From assembly GCA_032716605.1 (NCBI GenBank), contig CM064551.1, forward strand, positions 47,095,697-47,159,696: a stretch of DNA of 64,000 nt, given 5' to 3'. Positions 51,862 through 62,107 of this stretch are shown in pieces. Made by a program: the position numbers and the translations under genes. How positions within the stretch are numbered: the stretch's first letter is position 1; the number at the start of each line of letters is the position of its first letter. Source of the stretch: Paralithodes platypus (lineage: Eukaryota > Arthropoda > Malacostraca > Decapoda > Lithodidae). The notes beneath the pieces were generated by a model that searched no databases, was not told where the DNA came from, and saw only the letters and a program-made list of their open reading frames with translations.

Positions 51862-52340
51862 TAGTTGCATTCTATTGTTTTTTAGCAAACGCTCTGGTTC
51901 AAGAGTTGTCACACATGGTGTGGAACTTTCCAGAGTCCGTGTTTGCTCCCTTTTTCCCCTAGGACGTGGGGTTTTCTACGTGCGCTGCTGCTGTGTCTTC
52001 AGAGGTAAGGGTAACAAATTCAGTGTGATTATTACTATGAGCCTCGTGGCCAGCCTCAGTAGGGGTATTCTTAGTAGGCTAGGGGTATTTTGTATTGCTT
52101 AATTAATACTGTGTTTTAGCCCTAAGATGTGACCCTTGTTTACATGTGGTGATAATATACATATTAACAGGGTGTCAGGAGATGTTCTGACTTATTTGGT
52201 GGGTTTTTTGGGGGTGGCTGACTTTCTCAGATAAGTCGGTACCTCCAATAGCTTGGTTTTTTCTTCCGGCGTATCTTTCTGTGTATTGATACCGGATACT
52301 CGCCTTGCAGGCAAGAAAGGAAACTCCCAAATAACCCGGC
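51862..52340 (+). other. DIRS-H leader after Tigger T3
   Basis: No ORF or recognisable repeat. Only the continuity of sequence around T3 (gaggta / gttgcattc) links it to the upstream leader. A canonical exon-like junction tcagAGGTAAGG at 51999 could be chance. Confidence 0.45.
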
Positions 52341-52588
52341 GTGGTGTTGTTGTTGTTGTTGATGTACCCTAAGCTGCCTGGCCGAACAGCCCCGAGTCCC
52401 TGAGGAAGGCCATGGCCACGATCGGGCTTTCCCACAGAGCTCTCATTGAGTGTAGATTGTGTTGTTGGCGTAAGTGGTTGTGTGAAATGCAGTCTTCTAT
52501 GATGTGTTTAATGGTATGGGGTGCTGTGTTACATCCCGGGCAGGCGTCGACAACGGAGTCATCCAGTCTCTTCTGATAGCTCAGGACG
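52341..52588 (-). mobile_element. LINE L7 3' end, minus-strand copy with (CAA)n tail
   Basis: On plus it begins with GTT repeats (the CAA tail) then ctaagctgcctggccgaaca, gccccgagtccctgaggaag. Reverse complement equals the end of the LINE at 63147-64000 (GLFGQAA stop region), including the CPGC...IKHIIEDC zinc-like block. A 5'-truncated insertion of about 250 bp. Confidence 0.88.
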
Positions 52589-53444
52589 CAACATTTTTAC
52601 TATTCTGTATTTTTGCTTTATAATCAAACTTCAAATCTTGTCTTCCCCATGCTTTATCAAGATTACTTTCAAACTTCCTTATTGATTCGGAATCGACTAC
52701 ATACTGGGGCAGTGCGTTCCACTCATTTACCACTCTATCAGAAAATGAGTTCTTTGCCTTTTCAAGCCTATTTCTTTCTTTGTAATTTTCTTAGAGTGTC
52801 CTCTCATTCTTGTTCCCTCCCGCATCAAGAAGATACCTTCACACACATCCTCATCATACATTCCTGACACTATCTTAAAAGTCTCTATCATATCCCCTCT
52901 CTTTCTCCTATATGCCAGTGTCGGAAGCCCCAGTGTCCTCAACCTCTGTTCATAGCCCGCGTTCTTCAACGTTGGTACTAGCTTGCTAGCTCTCCTCTGC
53001 ACTTTCTCCATTGCTTCTATATCCTTTACCATATATGGAGCCCACACCTGGTTTGCATATTCCAGGTGCGGCCTAACCAGCGCTGTATAGAGATTCCTGA
53101 ATATTTCTTCGTCAAGTGACACAAATGTCCTCCTTATCAGCCCTAAAATTCTATTGGCTTTGTTTATCTTTTCCGCTAAATGTTCTGAGAAATTTAACTT
53201 ATTGTCTATCACTACTCCTATATCCTTTTCTGCATTAACTTCCTCCATTGCTTCATACATACTGTATCCTACCTTGTCTATCTTGCTTGTCCCAATTCGC
53301 ATGTACTTGCATTTTTTTGGATGAAAAGGCATTAACCAATGCTCAGACCATCCCTTCATGCCCTCCACATCTCCTTGAAACAAACCCACACCTTCCTTAC
53401 TCCTCACTCTTCTATACAGCTTAGTGTCATCTGCATACAGGTAT
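52589..53444 (-). pseudogene. LINE L5, C-terminal half of ORF2
   Basis: CR1-clade ORF2 on minus: LYADDTKLYRR (motif C, right at the DIRS-A junction), WSEHWLMPFHPKKCKYMRIG, DIGVVIDNKLNFSEHLAEKI, RPHLEYANQVWAPYMVKDIE, VQRRASKLVPTLKNAGYEQR, then after a frameshift near 52740 a C-terminus with RVVNEWNALPQYVV. The N-terminal half of the same ORF lies at 62108-62990, on the other side of DIRS-A. Confidence 0.9.
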
Positions 53445-53757
53445 ATTTATTAGTGGCCCCTCCATCATTGACGAACATGCCTATTACATAAGGCATCCTC
53501 TTCAAACACTAATCCGCCGTAGTTTTGAATCTACCGCGCAGAGCATTTAAAAACTGAGGAGCCTTCATCATGAGCGCACGCGACCTCACTCATGGCTTCA
53601 GTCATTATGAATTGGGTTCTCACTACGAAAAACTTCGTAAAAAATAAAAACAAAAAGAAAATAAGAATAACTATCCAATAAGCTTTCCATCATATCGTGG
53701 ATGTACTTGTGTGGATCTCTGACCAGACGCTGATTCAGGCGTCATTCTTCCTTCTCT
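53445..53757 (+). repeat. DIRS-A left inverted terminal repeat
   Basis: Starts atttattagtggcccctcca, ends near gcgtcattcttccttctctg. Its reverse complement is 61758-62071, nearly identical. Contains cactacgaaaaacttcgtaa. Likely promoter and start of transcription. Confidence 0.93.
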
Positions 53758-55521
53758 GCTCTGCGTTCAGCCTGCCCGGACGTGCCTCCCCACGCTCCGC
53801 TAGTTCCGCATTCGTGGCGTCCCTAGTGAGTTTTTTCTCATTTGTTTACTCCAGGATGTATCGAGTAAGGTTAGGATAGGCGTAGCAGGAGTGTCCTGGG
53901 CTGGTTGCCCGCAGTGCAGTGTATTTTGGGTCGAGTGTATGGGGCATCTATTTCGGATGTACCCTCGTGGTCCCGTTGTGGACATGTGAACTTTTTCACA
54001 GCTGTGTTAGTTTGTGATGCAGGCGGCTTTCACTACGCGTTAGTTAGTGCTGCCTTTTATCTTTCTGATGAGGTAAGCTTTGTTTCTGACGTTCCCAGCG
54101 TATTTTTCTTCACTTAGTGAAGTTTTTTTCTGGGTCCCGAGTCAGTCTTCCCTTGGTCGGAAGTTTGTGCTTCGGTGGTGTGTTGGCGGTGGTTCCTGTT
54201 GTGATATTTCCAGTGTTTGTGTATATTTCAACTTTTATTATGCCGTCTACCTAGGCCTAGCCAGCCGCTCGTAGCTTTGCCACATGTACTAGTGTTATTG
54301 TTTATTATTTATAAATATGCCCTACTGTGTCATGTGTAACCGGGTTTTAGTTGTGTATTGGCTAATTCCTCGGACTATAATTGTTTCCTGGTTTAGTTGT
54401 GTATTGGCTAATTCCACGGATTATTGAGTGACCTTGGGGTTGTCGTGCGTGGCTCTCCTCGTGTCTCTTGTTGTTCAGATGGTGTCTGTTCAGGGTGGGT
54501 TGCCTTCCGGCGGGGTTTTCTCGGTTTCACCATGAAAATCCCGGCCGCGAGCCGTGTTGGGCCACACGTGGTTGTTAACACTGGCTTGTTTCCCCGGCGT
54601 TGGGGTGTCTGTGGCTCTCCAGGACTGCGTCTCTGTGGGTGCCTGGTTTCAGGCCTCCTTTGATTCCCGGCGGGATGGCTGTTCCCATCTATAAAACGTT
54701 GTTCATGCGGACATACGTTATGTAGTTTTTCTACCCGGTTTTACAAAAACCACTTGAAAAACCTAGCTGTTGTTTTAGGCTTTCCTCCCCGGCGATCTTT
54801 TACAAAGAAGTGGGGACAGGAACTTATGGGGTTAACGTTTGGACATCTCACCCGGCGGGTGCACCTGGGTAGGGTGGGATGAACGACTTATGTCTTTCAG
54901 TTAGTTAACCAATCCATTTTAGTGATACTATGTGTATCGCCGCCTTTACTCTTACGGCGATTGAAGGTTCAAATTAGGTTAATTTATCGATTCTTCTCAC
55001 CCGGCGGGTGCTCCTAGGTGGAGGAACTAAGGAATTTACAAAATTCGATTTCGATTTAACCACTTAATTTAGTGATACAAGTAGGTATCGCCGCCTTCAA
55101 ACTTACGGCGATCTTTTGTGACAATTCGTTAGACATCAGATCTCGTATCATCCTGCCCTGTGCTATTCTACTAAAATATTTCAAGGGCCGGCGTCTTTAT
55201 GGGGGGTTGCTTTGTTACAAAATTGAATCTTGAGACAGTCACCACCACCAAGAGACTATAAGCGCCATGCTGGACTGTTATATTATATCAGAGGGTATTC
55301 TTCACTTTCTTTAACAAAAGATTTGTTTAGATTTTCTGAACCCCGCCGCGTAGCGAGCTGTGTTTGTGTCAATTACATCTCGTTACCCGGCGGGTTATTA
55401 ACACTTGTGTGCGAACATGTTGGGTTAACCTTATGAGCATTAATTCTTCTTTTTTTTCCAGAGCTGAGCTCCGGCGGACCAATACAGACCCGGCGGTAGT
55501 TTCCTCCCACCAGTCTCTGTC
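53758..55521 (+). other. DIRS-A 5' leader with putative intron
   Basis: 1.76 kb without a long ORF, unusually long for an element of this type. Candidate donor ctaGTGAGT at 53826 and acceptor ttcttttttttccag with AG at 55460-55461, 60 bases before the gag ATG. The same pair occurs in DIRS-B, and the donor in DIRS-H. The leader also carries the tandem duplication at 54843-55125. Splicing would shorten the distance from the promoter in the terminal repeat to gag. Confidence 0.6.
54843..55125 (+). repeat. Leader duplication, unit about 150 bp, with palindromes
   Basis: Two diverged copies, each starting tctcacccggcgggtgc (54845 and 54995) and ending with a tttagtgatac..gtatcgccgcctt...cttacggcgat hairpin. 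The palindromes CACCCGGCGGGTG and ATCGCCG.../CGGCGAT are kept in both. Confidence 0.85.
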
Positions 55522-58170
55522 ATGGCTACCGTGGCCCCAGTTTTTGCTTTGTGCACTACCCCTGCTTGTGCTGGTATCCCTATTTTTGCGCATACCCGTT
55601 GCATAAGGTGTGTTAAATGTCTAGACCGTTCAAGGGGTCTCTGGGTTATGCGTAATTGTTCTTTTTGCTCCCAATTAGCTTTAAAGGTCCTTTGTGATAA
55701 TGATAAGACCGCGGCGGTAGCGTTGAGAGAGGTTAGGCAACAGATGTCAGCCTACACTACCATTGTTGCGCATAAATCACTTCAATGTGACAACGTCCCA
55801 CTTTGGGATAGATTGCTCTCCGAACACCCTCCCCCTAAACGTTCCTCTAGAGTCACGAGTATTAAGCCGGCGGAGACTGGTCAGGGTTCTGTATCCTCTG
55901 CTGCTACACCTAAACGCCCAAGGGAGCCTACACCCCCGGTATCCGCCTCCTCGTCTCGGGCGAGATCCCGGTCTAGGTCTCCTCTTAGACACCAGTCATC
56001 TAGTCGTGCCTCTTCACTGGCGAGTAAGAAGAGTAGGACGGAAGGTTCCACCAGTGGTCACGGCGAGGATTCCTCCAGATCTAAGAATAGTTCGCGGTCA
56101 CACCGTAGCCATAAATCCTCTAAAAAGGATTCACATAAACGGAAGTCCTCTCGACATTCACCAACTTCTAGTGCATCTCATCGTACCTCTACCCCAGACA
56201 GAGTTTGTGTTAAGGCCCAAGAGTCCAGTGCAGCGCCTGTCCCAAAAGAGGATTTGCCACTTAATATTTTAACCCTGGAATTGGAAAGTTCAGGGGGTTC
56301 AGTAATTGAGAATGTTTCAGACTCTCAAGAGAGCGTAGGCCAGGGCCTCGGTGTTTGGCGGTTTGCTCAACCAGGGTCTGACCACCCACGTCCGACTCAA
56401 ACGAGTCACACAGTAGCCGATGTCCACAGGGACGCGGCGATCCCATCCTCTATCCCAGACTTATCTTGGCAACAAGGTACCCCTGCCTCGGCGGGGTCTT
56501 CTCAGGAGGATCAGGAGGAGAAAGACGAAGTTTCTATAATTTCGGAGATGGAAGGACAAGGGTCAGGCTCAGGCTTGGACGCCGCACAGGATACTAATAA
56601 TTCACCTGTAAGTTCTTCATCAAACCAGTTTGTTACGGCACAAGAAATTAATGGGCTGCTTACTCATGCTTTATCTAAATTTTTTGGCCAACAACAGGAA
56701 AACCCCACAATGGACTTGGGGGCTCCCAAGACAAGTTCTACGGTACGGCCTCTGATGACTTCGATTGATTTATCTAAGATCACTAACCCTCCCACTCTGT
56801 TAACCTCAGGGATCACGAGGCCTGCTACGGCGGCATTGACAACTTCAAATGTCAGGGTCATAACGGATGTCAATCCACCCCCTCTAGACAAAGCGCCTCT
56901 TAGAAAGGTAGCTATGCCCTTACTTTATGGGCCAGACGAGTCATGGGTTCTTTTGAACTCCTCTAAACCAGAGCTTGCCCAACCTACTTTGTCAGGGGAA
57001 CTCCCGGTACCGCGTGAGTGGGTCATCCAGGGCAATAAGTCAAAGAAATTAAGGGCCGTGGATACTTTGGGTAATGTTCTGGACGTAAACATCAAGGCTA
57101 TACCTAGTTATTATCACCAAGATTATTTTGTGTATGCTTCTAAGCCTGCTTTACCCCCTGCCTCAGCTTCAAAACTATTTTCAGACTGGTCTAAGCTGGA
57201 TGGGTTTAATGATATTAAGACTCTGTCAGCTCTCACTCCTGAACTAGATTTACAGACCGTCACAGACGACGCAGCTAATCCAGTTTTGAAGGTGGGACAG
57301 TTGGGACCAGGACCTTGGGTAGATTGGGAGGTAGAGGCTCAAAACTTTGCAACCACTTTCACTTCTAAATCTTCCCACCAGATACCTCAGGATACTCATT
57401 CATGGTTCTCCAAGCCGGTGGGTTCTGCCGGCGGAGTCCCGTCAGCTTTGTTTTCATTTCTAGCTGCCCCTAAGATTAATCTTTGTGAGCTGAAGGACCC
57501 GTTCACTACCCCTACCCCTACTCACCTAGACAGAGAATTTAGGCTACGGGGAAAAGCTTTTCGCCTGTTCTCGCAGTACATAGTATCTCAGCAGGTGGCT
57601 AAGTCTTTACTACGGTCCACTCAGGCAATCGCAGATGCGGATGCTCGAAGATCGGTTGAGTTATCCCGGCGACTGATTCTTCAGTCGTCAATCCAATCCT
57701 TGGGTGACATACGTACCGCCTTGCTTGAGGCGGTACGAGCACGACAAGATCTTAGGATGTCGTTAGTTCGCAAGCTACCTGATCGCATTGCTAATCAGGT
57801 GGTTATGTCACCAGTGCTTACTCCCTCTTTAATGACCCCTGAAGTGTGGCGAACAGTGTTCAATATGGCACAGGCCGTTAAGCACAGTCCCACCCCTTCT
57901 AAGAAACCTGCATTTAACTTCCCCAAACCCAGGCCTACTACTAAAGCTCAGCCAGGGGATCTAAACCTTTTCTTCCGCCTAAGTCCTCCCACTCCCCCCA
58001 GGGTCAGTACAGGCATAGACAGAGTAGGTTTTCAGGTCAGAGAGGACGCGGCCAAAATAAACCAGGTCAGGGCCAGTCTTCGGCCAACACCAGCCAGCCG
58101 GCGAAGCGGCCAGCACCAACCCCACCATCAAAAAACCAAAGTCTCTCTCACTCCCGGCGCCTACCTTAAG
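55522..58170 (+). pseudogene. DIRS-A Gag, one-base frameshift near its end
   Basis: The ATG at 55522 opens MATVAPVFALCTTPACAGIP. Cys cluster at residues 11-50 (C, C, CIRCVKC, NCSFC). Ser/Arg-rich basic region (residues about 135-215, SSSRARSRSRSPLRHQSS). Acidic middle. Conserved core with PLLYGPDESWVLLNSSKPEL, LVPREWVIQG-type block, PALPPASASKLFSDWSK and GKAFRLFSQYIVSQQVAKSL. Compared with DIRS-B, an extra G in the run at about 57953 shifts the frame. The true Gln/Arg/Gly-rich C-terminus (GQRGRGQNKPGQGQ) continues in the next frame to a stop at about 58170. Because of the shift, the annotated frame instead runs on, overprinting RT, into the recombinase. Gag presumably forms the particle and binds RNA. 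Confidence 0.85.
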
Positions 58171-60061
58171 GCCGGAGGAACCGAGGGTAGTACAGCCGGC
58201 GAACCCTTGTCTGCTAACTGGGTCGTTCCGAACGTGTCACCAAGCATGGCCGTTAAACACTTGGGCACGGATGGTGGCACGCAAAGGCATCACTTGGCAG
58301 TGGCTCCGGCGACCTCGATTACGTCAGCCGACAACGGCGAATTTTGTTTCTTTAGAGGTGGAGTCACTAGCCCAGGAAATGATTGCCAAGAATGTCATCA
58401 TCCGGGTCCCCCCAAATTACCCTGTATTCACGTCCAAACTATTTTTGGTTCCCAAAAGGGACAGTGTTCAGATGAGGCCGGTCGTAGACCTGTCTTATCT
58501 GAATCTTCACATTCACAACGAATCTTTCAGAATGTTAACAGTACACCAAATCAGGCTAACACTTCCACCGGGAGGTTGGATGTGTTCACTAGACCTGACA
58601 GACGCCTATTGGCACGTATCGGTCAACAAAAGATTTCAAAGGTTTTTGGCCTTACGGATCAGGCACCAAAATTTTGTTTTTCAGAGGATGCCGTTCGGTT
58701 TGAACCTAGCACCTCGATTATTCACAAAACTAGTCCGGCAAGCCCTGATGCCATTGTTAAAACAAGGGATCAGAGTGTTGTGGTATCTGGACGACTGGCT
58801 GGTGGTGGCAGAGACACAACAACTATGCATAAAACATGTCAATATCATTTTGAATCATGTCAAAACTCTAGGCTTCAAGGTAAATCTGGTAAAGTCAAAC
58901 CTTGTTCCCTCACGAGTAATTCAGTGGATAGGGCTGGTCTGGGACACCGCCGCTCTCACTCTGAGTCAGAGTGTGGACAATCGCAACAGGTTTCGCAGGA
59001 AACTGTTCAGGTTTCTTCACAGTCTGACTACGACGCGAAGGGTCTGGGAGTCTCTGGTCGGCTCTCTCAACTGGATTCAACTAACTGTCAAGTTGGGCCG
59101 GTTGAAAGTAAAACGATTAATATTGGAAGGCAACAAATATTTCCCGCTCTTACCGGAGGGAAAATTATGGCCCATCCCGAAATTAATCCACACCTTACTA
59201 GCGGTCTGGGCGAAGAGGGAAACATTGCACTCAATAATGTCATGGACCTCTCCTCCACCAACGGTATGGGTAGACACGGATGCGTCAGGCACAATAGGGT
59301 GGGGATTTCAGTCAAATCAGGGGCACCAGGGTCAGGGGCTTTGGTCCCACTTAGAAATCTCGCACATCAATGTCAAAGAATTACTAGTCCCCTTGTATTT
59401 CCTTCAGGCTCACGGCCCGGCGTTACGGGGCAATTCGGTGGCCTTCAGAATGGACAATCTGAATGCAGTCCACTGTATTCAGAAACAAGGGTCAACGAGG
59501 TCAAGGAAGTTGCTAAACGTGTCGGAAGAGATTTTTGCTCTAGCCAACAGTCTAGATATTTATCTTCACGCATCTTATCTCCCAGGCGTAGCGAACGTCT
59601 GGGCAGACGCTCTGTCCCGGAGACAGAGCACGACAGTAGAATGGGAGCTCAAGCAACCCATTTTCAACCTAATGATTGCAGAGCTCTCCCATCCACAAGT
59701 GGATCTTTTTGCGTCCGAGGAGACTCACAAACTCCCTCTATACCTCACCCGCCGGACGAAAACGCCGGCAGGGGGGCCAGACGCCCTAGTGACAGACTGG
59801 AACAGATGGAGCTCCATCTATCTGTTTCCACCGCCAGATGCGTCACTAATGTGCCACGTAGTGAACAAACTACGAGATTATCGAGGCTTAGTCTCGCTAA
59901 TCGCGCCACTGTGGCCGGCGCAGTTGTGGTACCAGCAATTGAAAATGTGGTGCCCGGACCCGGTATCGCTCCCGGTCGGGTATTTCCACTTAGACACGAT
60001 TGGCAACCTAGCGACCTCGCTGACTTTTGCATTATGGACATTCAGGAGGCCAAGTGGCTAG
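58150..60061 (+). CDS. DIRS-A reverse transcriptase-RNase H
   Basis: Open from about 58150; first Met at 58271. The equivalent start in DIRS-B (TAATG with the gag stop) reads TAAGG here, so the normal start is lost. RT: LFLVPKRDSVQMRPVVDLSY, CSLDLTDAYWHVSVNKRFQR (motif A Asp), QRMPFGLNLAPRLFTKLV (motif B), VLWYLDDWLVVAE (YLDD, two catalytic Asp), WIGLVWDTAALTLSQSVDN. RNase H: VWVDTDASGTIGWGFQ (Asp), HINVKELLVPLYFL (Glu), FRMDNLNAVHCIQ (Asp), VANVWADALSRRQ (Asp). A C-terminal segment PQVDLFASEETHKLP ... SIYLFPPPDASLMC ... APLWPAQLWYQQL is the conserved DIRS post-RNase H region. No stop until 60061. Catalytically complete. Confidence 0.93.
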
Positions 60062-61013
60062 CACCATACGGTAGAGATGTGACCAATAAATTACTCAATC
60101 AATATACTCAGTCTACAAAACGACAGTATCAATCACATTGGCAAGCCTTTACTTCTTGGATCGTTAGGACAGAACAAACTGTACCCTCAGTGGCATTAGT
60201 TTTTAATTATTTGAATTATCTGTTTGAGCAGAAACGTTTATCTGTGGTAACATTAAAAAATCACTTAACTGCGATTAGAGTGCCCTTTTTAGACCTTACG
60301 GGTCTTTCCATACCGGTGGCGGAGGAAACAGGTTTTATGAGAGCATGTTTTAAACTACGCCCACCTCCCCGTCAGCTCATGCCTACTTGGTCTCTGGACA
60401 AAGCTTTGTCTTTGCTTCACTCTCGTCTGTACCAAAATACTGCAGACTTTGCATTACTCTTAAAAAAGGCGGTTTTCCTTTTGGCTTTGGCCACCGGAAA
60501 CAGAGTGTCTGAGCTGGCGGCGATGAGCAACACACCTAATTGTCTTAGGTTTGGTAGACTTAATGAATGTATTTCCATTGCACCCTCCCCAGGTTTTGTA
60601 GCCAAGAATGAGCATAGTGCACACGTGTTTTCTGAGTTCACGGTGCCGGCGTTAAAAAGGGGAAAGGTGCATCATAATTTATGTCCAGTGCAAGCTCTAA
60701 CCAAATATTTGAGAGTAGCTCCTCGAAACCCCCAAGGTGCTTTATGGGTAGCAAGTACGGGTAAACGCTTACTTAAACGGCGATTAGCCTCTCTTCTGGT
60801 AGAAGTCATTAAAGAAAGTAATCCCGGCGTTGTGGGTCGGGCCCACGATTTACGCAAATGGGCAGCCTCTTTACGTTTCCTGAAATTTTTTCAGTTGAAG
60901 ACATAGCGTCCACGCAGTTGTGGGCGTCTAATCATACGTTTCTGTCTAGATACTTGTCAGTTGCTCTAGACAAACCTTCCTTACCATGTATAGCTTTAAG
61001 GCAGAGGGTCTAG
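60040..61013 (+). pseudogene. DIRS-A tyrosine recombinase, frameshift before the catalytic Tyr
   Basis: Replaces the integrase of LTR elements and joins the circular DNA copy to the target. N-terminal part: NKLLNQYTQSTKRQYQSHWQ, VALVFNYLNYLFEQKRLSVV. Catalytic domain: ALATGNRVSELAAMS (Arg I), APSPGFVAKNEHSAHVFSEF, LKRGKVHHNLCPVQALTKYL, RAHDLRKWAASLRFL (HxxR box, Arg II). A one-base change in the T run at 60887-60892 shifts the frame. The remaining sequence (WASNHTFLSRYLSVALDKPS with the catalytic Tyr, stop at 61011-61013) is still open in the other frame. Upstream, the same frame is open throughout the RT region, consistent with the overlapping recombinase/RT ORFs known in DIRS1. Confidence 0.9.
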
Positions 61014-61583
61014 GTGACCCTGCAGTCACTTTTGTTTACTTTCACGGGAAAGGGGGGGGGGGTGCAGTCAGTTGACATAGGACACCCTAGACCCCGCCGG
61101 AGTATGAGAGCTGTGATACAATTTAAGGTTAAAATGTGATATGAAAATTTCTCAGTGAGAAATTGTGCTAGTACAATGTTAAGTACAAAACAACGGTGTT
61201 GTTAGAGTAGTTTAGCTGCGAAAGCAATTTAATATTAGAATAATGGAGTTCCTTTGCAATTTATCTCCAAGTTTATGTTGGGGTTTATTATGTGCACATA
61301 TAAACTTATAACTTGTTATTTTTTGTCACCACTCGTTGAGTGGGGTGCCTTTGTAACTACAGATCTGTGTTCAGAATCTTCAGGGTTACCCATTTTTTGT
61401 CAGGCAGGCTTCTTTGAAGCACGCACCTGCCTGAACCCCCTTTTTCTTGTATTTTTTCGGCCTACGCCGTTGTTAAATATATTTTCAAAAGTAAGAATAC
61501 TATGTGGTTGTTTTTATTATCTGCTTTTCTAGAGTTATGATATGATTACGAATGTCCCCCTCCAGTCTTAGAAATCAGGCATG
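61014..61583 (+). other. DIRS-A 3' untranslated region
   Basis: Non-coding. G run at 61050-61060. ttgtcaggcaggcttctttg near 61399 is an imperfect copy of the same stretch in DIRS-B and DIRS-C. Ends cgaatgtccccctccagtct, which recurs at the same place in DIRS-E, B and G. Confidence 0.8.
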
Positions 61584-61684
61584 TTCGTCAATGATGGAGG
61601 GGCCACTAATAAATTATAGGTTTGACTCCTGTAAGGAGATAAAGAAAACCTAATATTTAGTAGTGGCCCCGTAATCATTGACGA
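61584..61684. repeat. DIRS-A internal complementary region
   Basis: Palindrome with arms tcgtcaatgatggaggggcc and ggccccgtaatcattgacga and centre ctcctgtaaggag. Exactly complementary to the joined ends of this element: left end aataaat... plus right-end extension ...aacctata. Confidence 0.95.
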
Positions 61685-61757
61685 CTGGGGCCCTCCCGAC
61701 CGTCCCCTTCCCATTCGTTGATGTATTGAGGATTTTGGTTTACTTGATATGTCAGTG

Positions 61758-62107
61758 AAGGAAGAATGACGCCTGAATCAGCGTCTGGTCAGAGATCCAC
61801 ACAAGTACATCCACGATATGATGGAAACCTTATTGGATAGTTATTCTTATTTTCTTTTTGTTTTTATTTTTTACGAAGTTTTTTCGTAGTGAGAACCCAA
61901 TTCATAATGACTGAAGCCATGAGTGAGGTCGCGTGCGCTCATGATGAAGGCTCCTCAGTTTTTAAATGCTCTGCGCGGTAGATTCAAAACTACGGCGGAT
62001 TAGTGTTTGAAGAGGATGCCTTATGTAATAGGCATGTTCGTCAATGATTACGGGGCCACTACTAAATATTAGGTTTTCTTTATCTCCTTACAGGAGTCAA
62101 ACCTATA
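61758..62107 (+). repeat. DIRS-A right inverted terminal repeat
   Basis: Inverted copy of 53445-53757 plus a 36-base outer extension (ttaggttttctttatctcct, tacaggagtcaaacctata) that the left repeat lacks. The unequal ends are normal for DIRS1. Confidence 0.93.

Larger units (their letters stand above)
50857..52340 (+). mobile_element. DIRS-H: 5' end remnant (left terminal repeat and leader)
   Basis: The left terminal repeat starts atttattagtggcccctcca at 50857 and runs to about 51200; leader sequence follows with a donor-like ctctaGTGAGT at 51238, as in DIRS-A and DIRS-B. The leader then diverges from both. Tigger T3 is inserted at 51480. No gag or pol: at about 52341 a minus-strand LINE end begins. 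A body-less DIRS 5' end, probably truncated by recombination. Confidence 0.78.
53445..62107 (+). mobile_element. DIRS-A: complete DIRS1-like retrotransposon, 8.66 kb
   Basis: All structural parts are present: left terminal repeat (53445-53757), leader with a putative intron, gag (55522-58170), RT-RNase H (about 58150-60061), tyrosine recombinase (about 60040-61013), 3' untranslated region, internal complementary region (61584-61684) and right terminal repeat (61758-62107). It sits inside LINE L5 between codons of the RT without any target duplication, as expected for tyrosine-recombinase integration. DIRS1 elements replicate through a circular DNA whose junction is templated by the complementary region. 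One-base frameshifts in gag (about 57955) and recombinase (about 60890) make this copy defective, but it is the best preserved. Confidence 0.95.

Noticed and set aside
52001..52010. AGGTAAGG as a host splice donor
   Set aside because: There is no exon-like open frame upstream, and the sequence lies in a body-less DIRS leader. It is probably chance.
55522..60906. A single 1,794-residue Gag-RT-recombinase polyprotein
   Set aside because: The middle third is in a different frame from the RT motifs, and the continuity with gag comes from one extra G near 57953. DIRS-B shows gag ending separately with a TAATG overlap, so this is not one designed polyprotein.
30395..62107. CRISPR array, because a palindromic repeat recurs many times
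   Set aside because: The repeats are kilobases apart, mark retrotransposon ends, and the window is eukaryotic.
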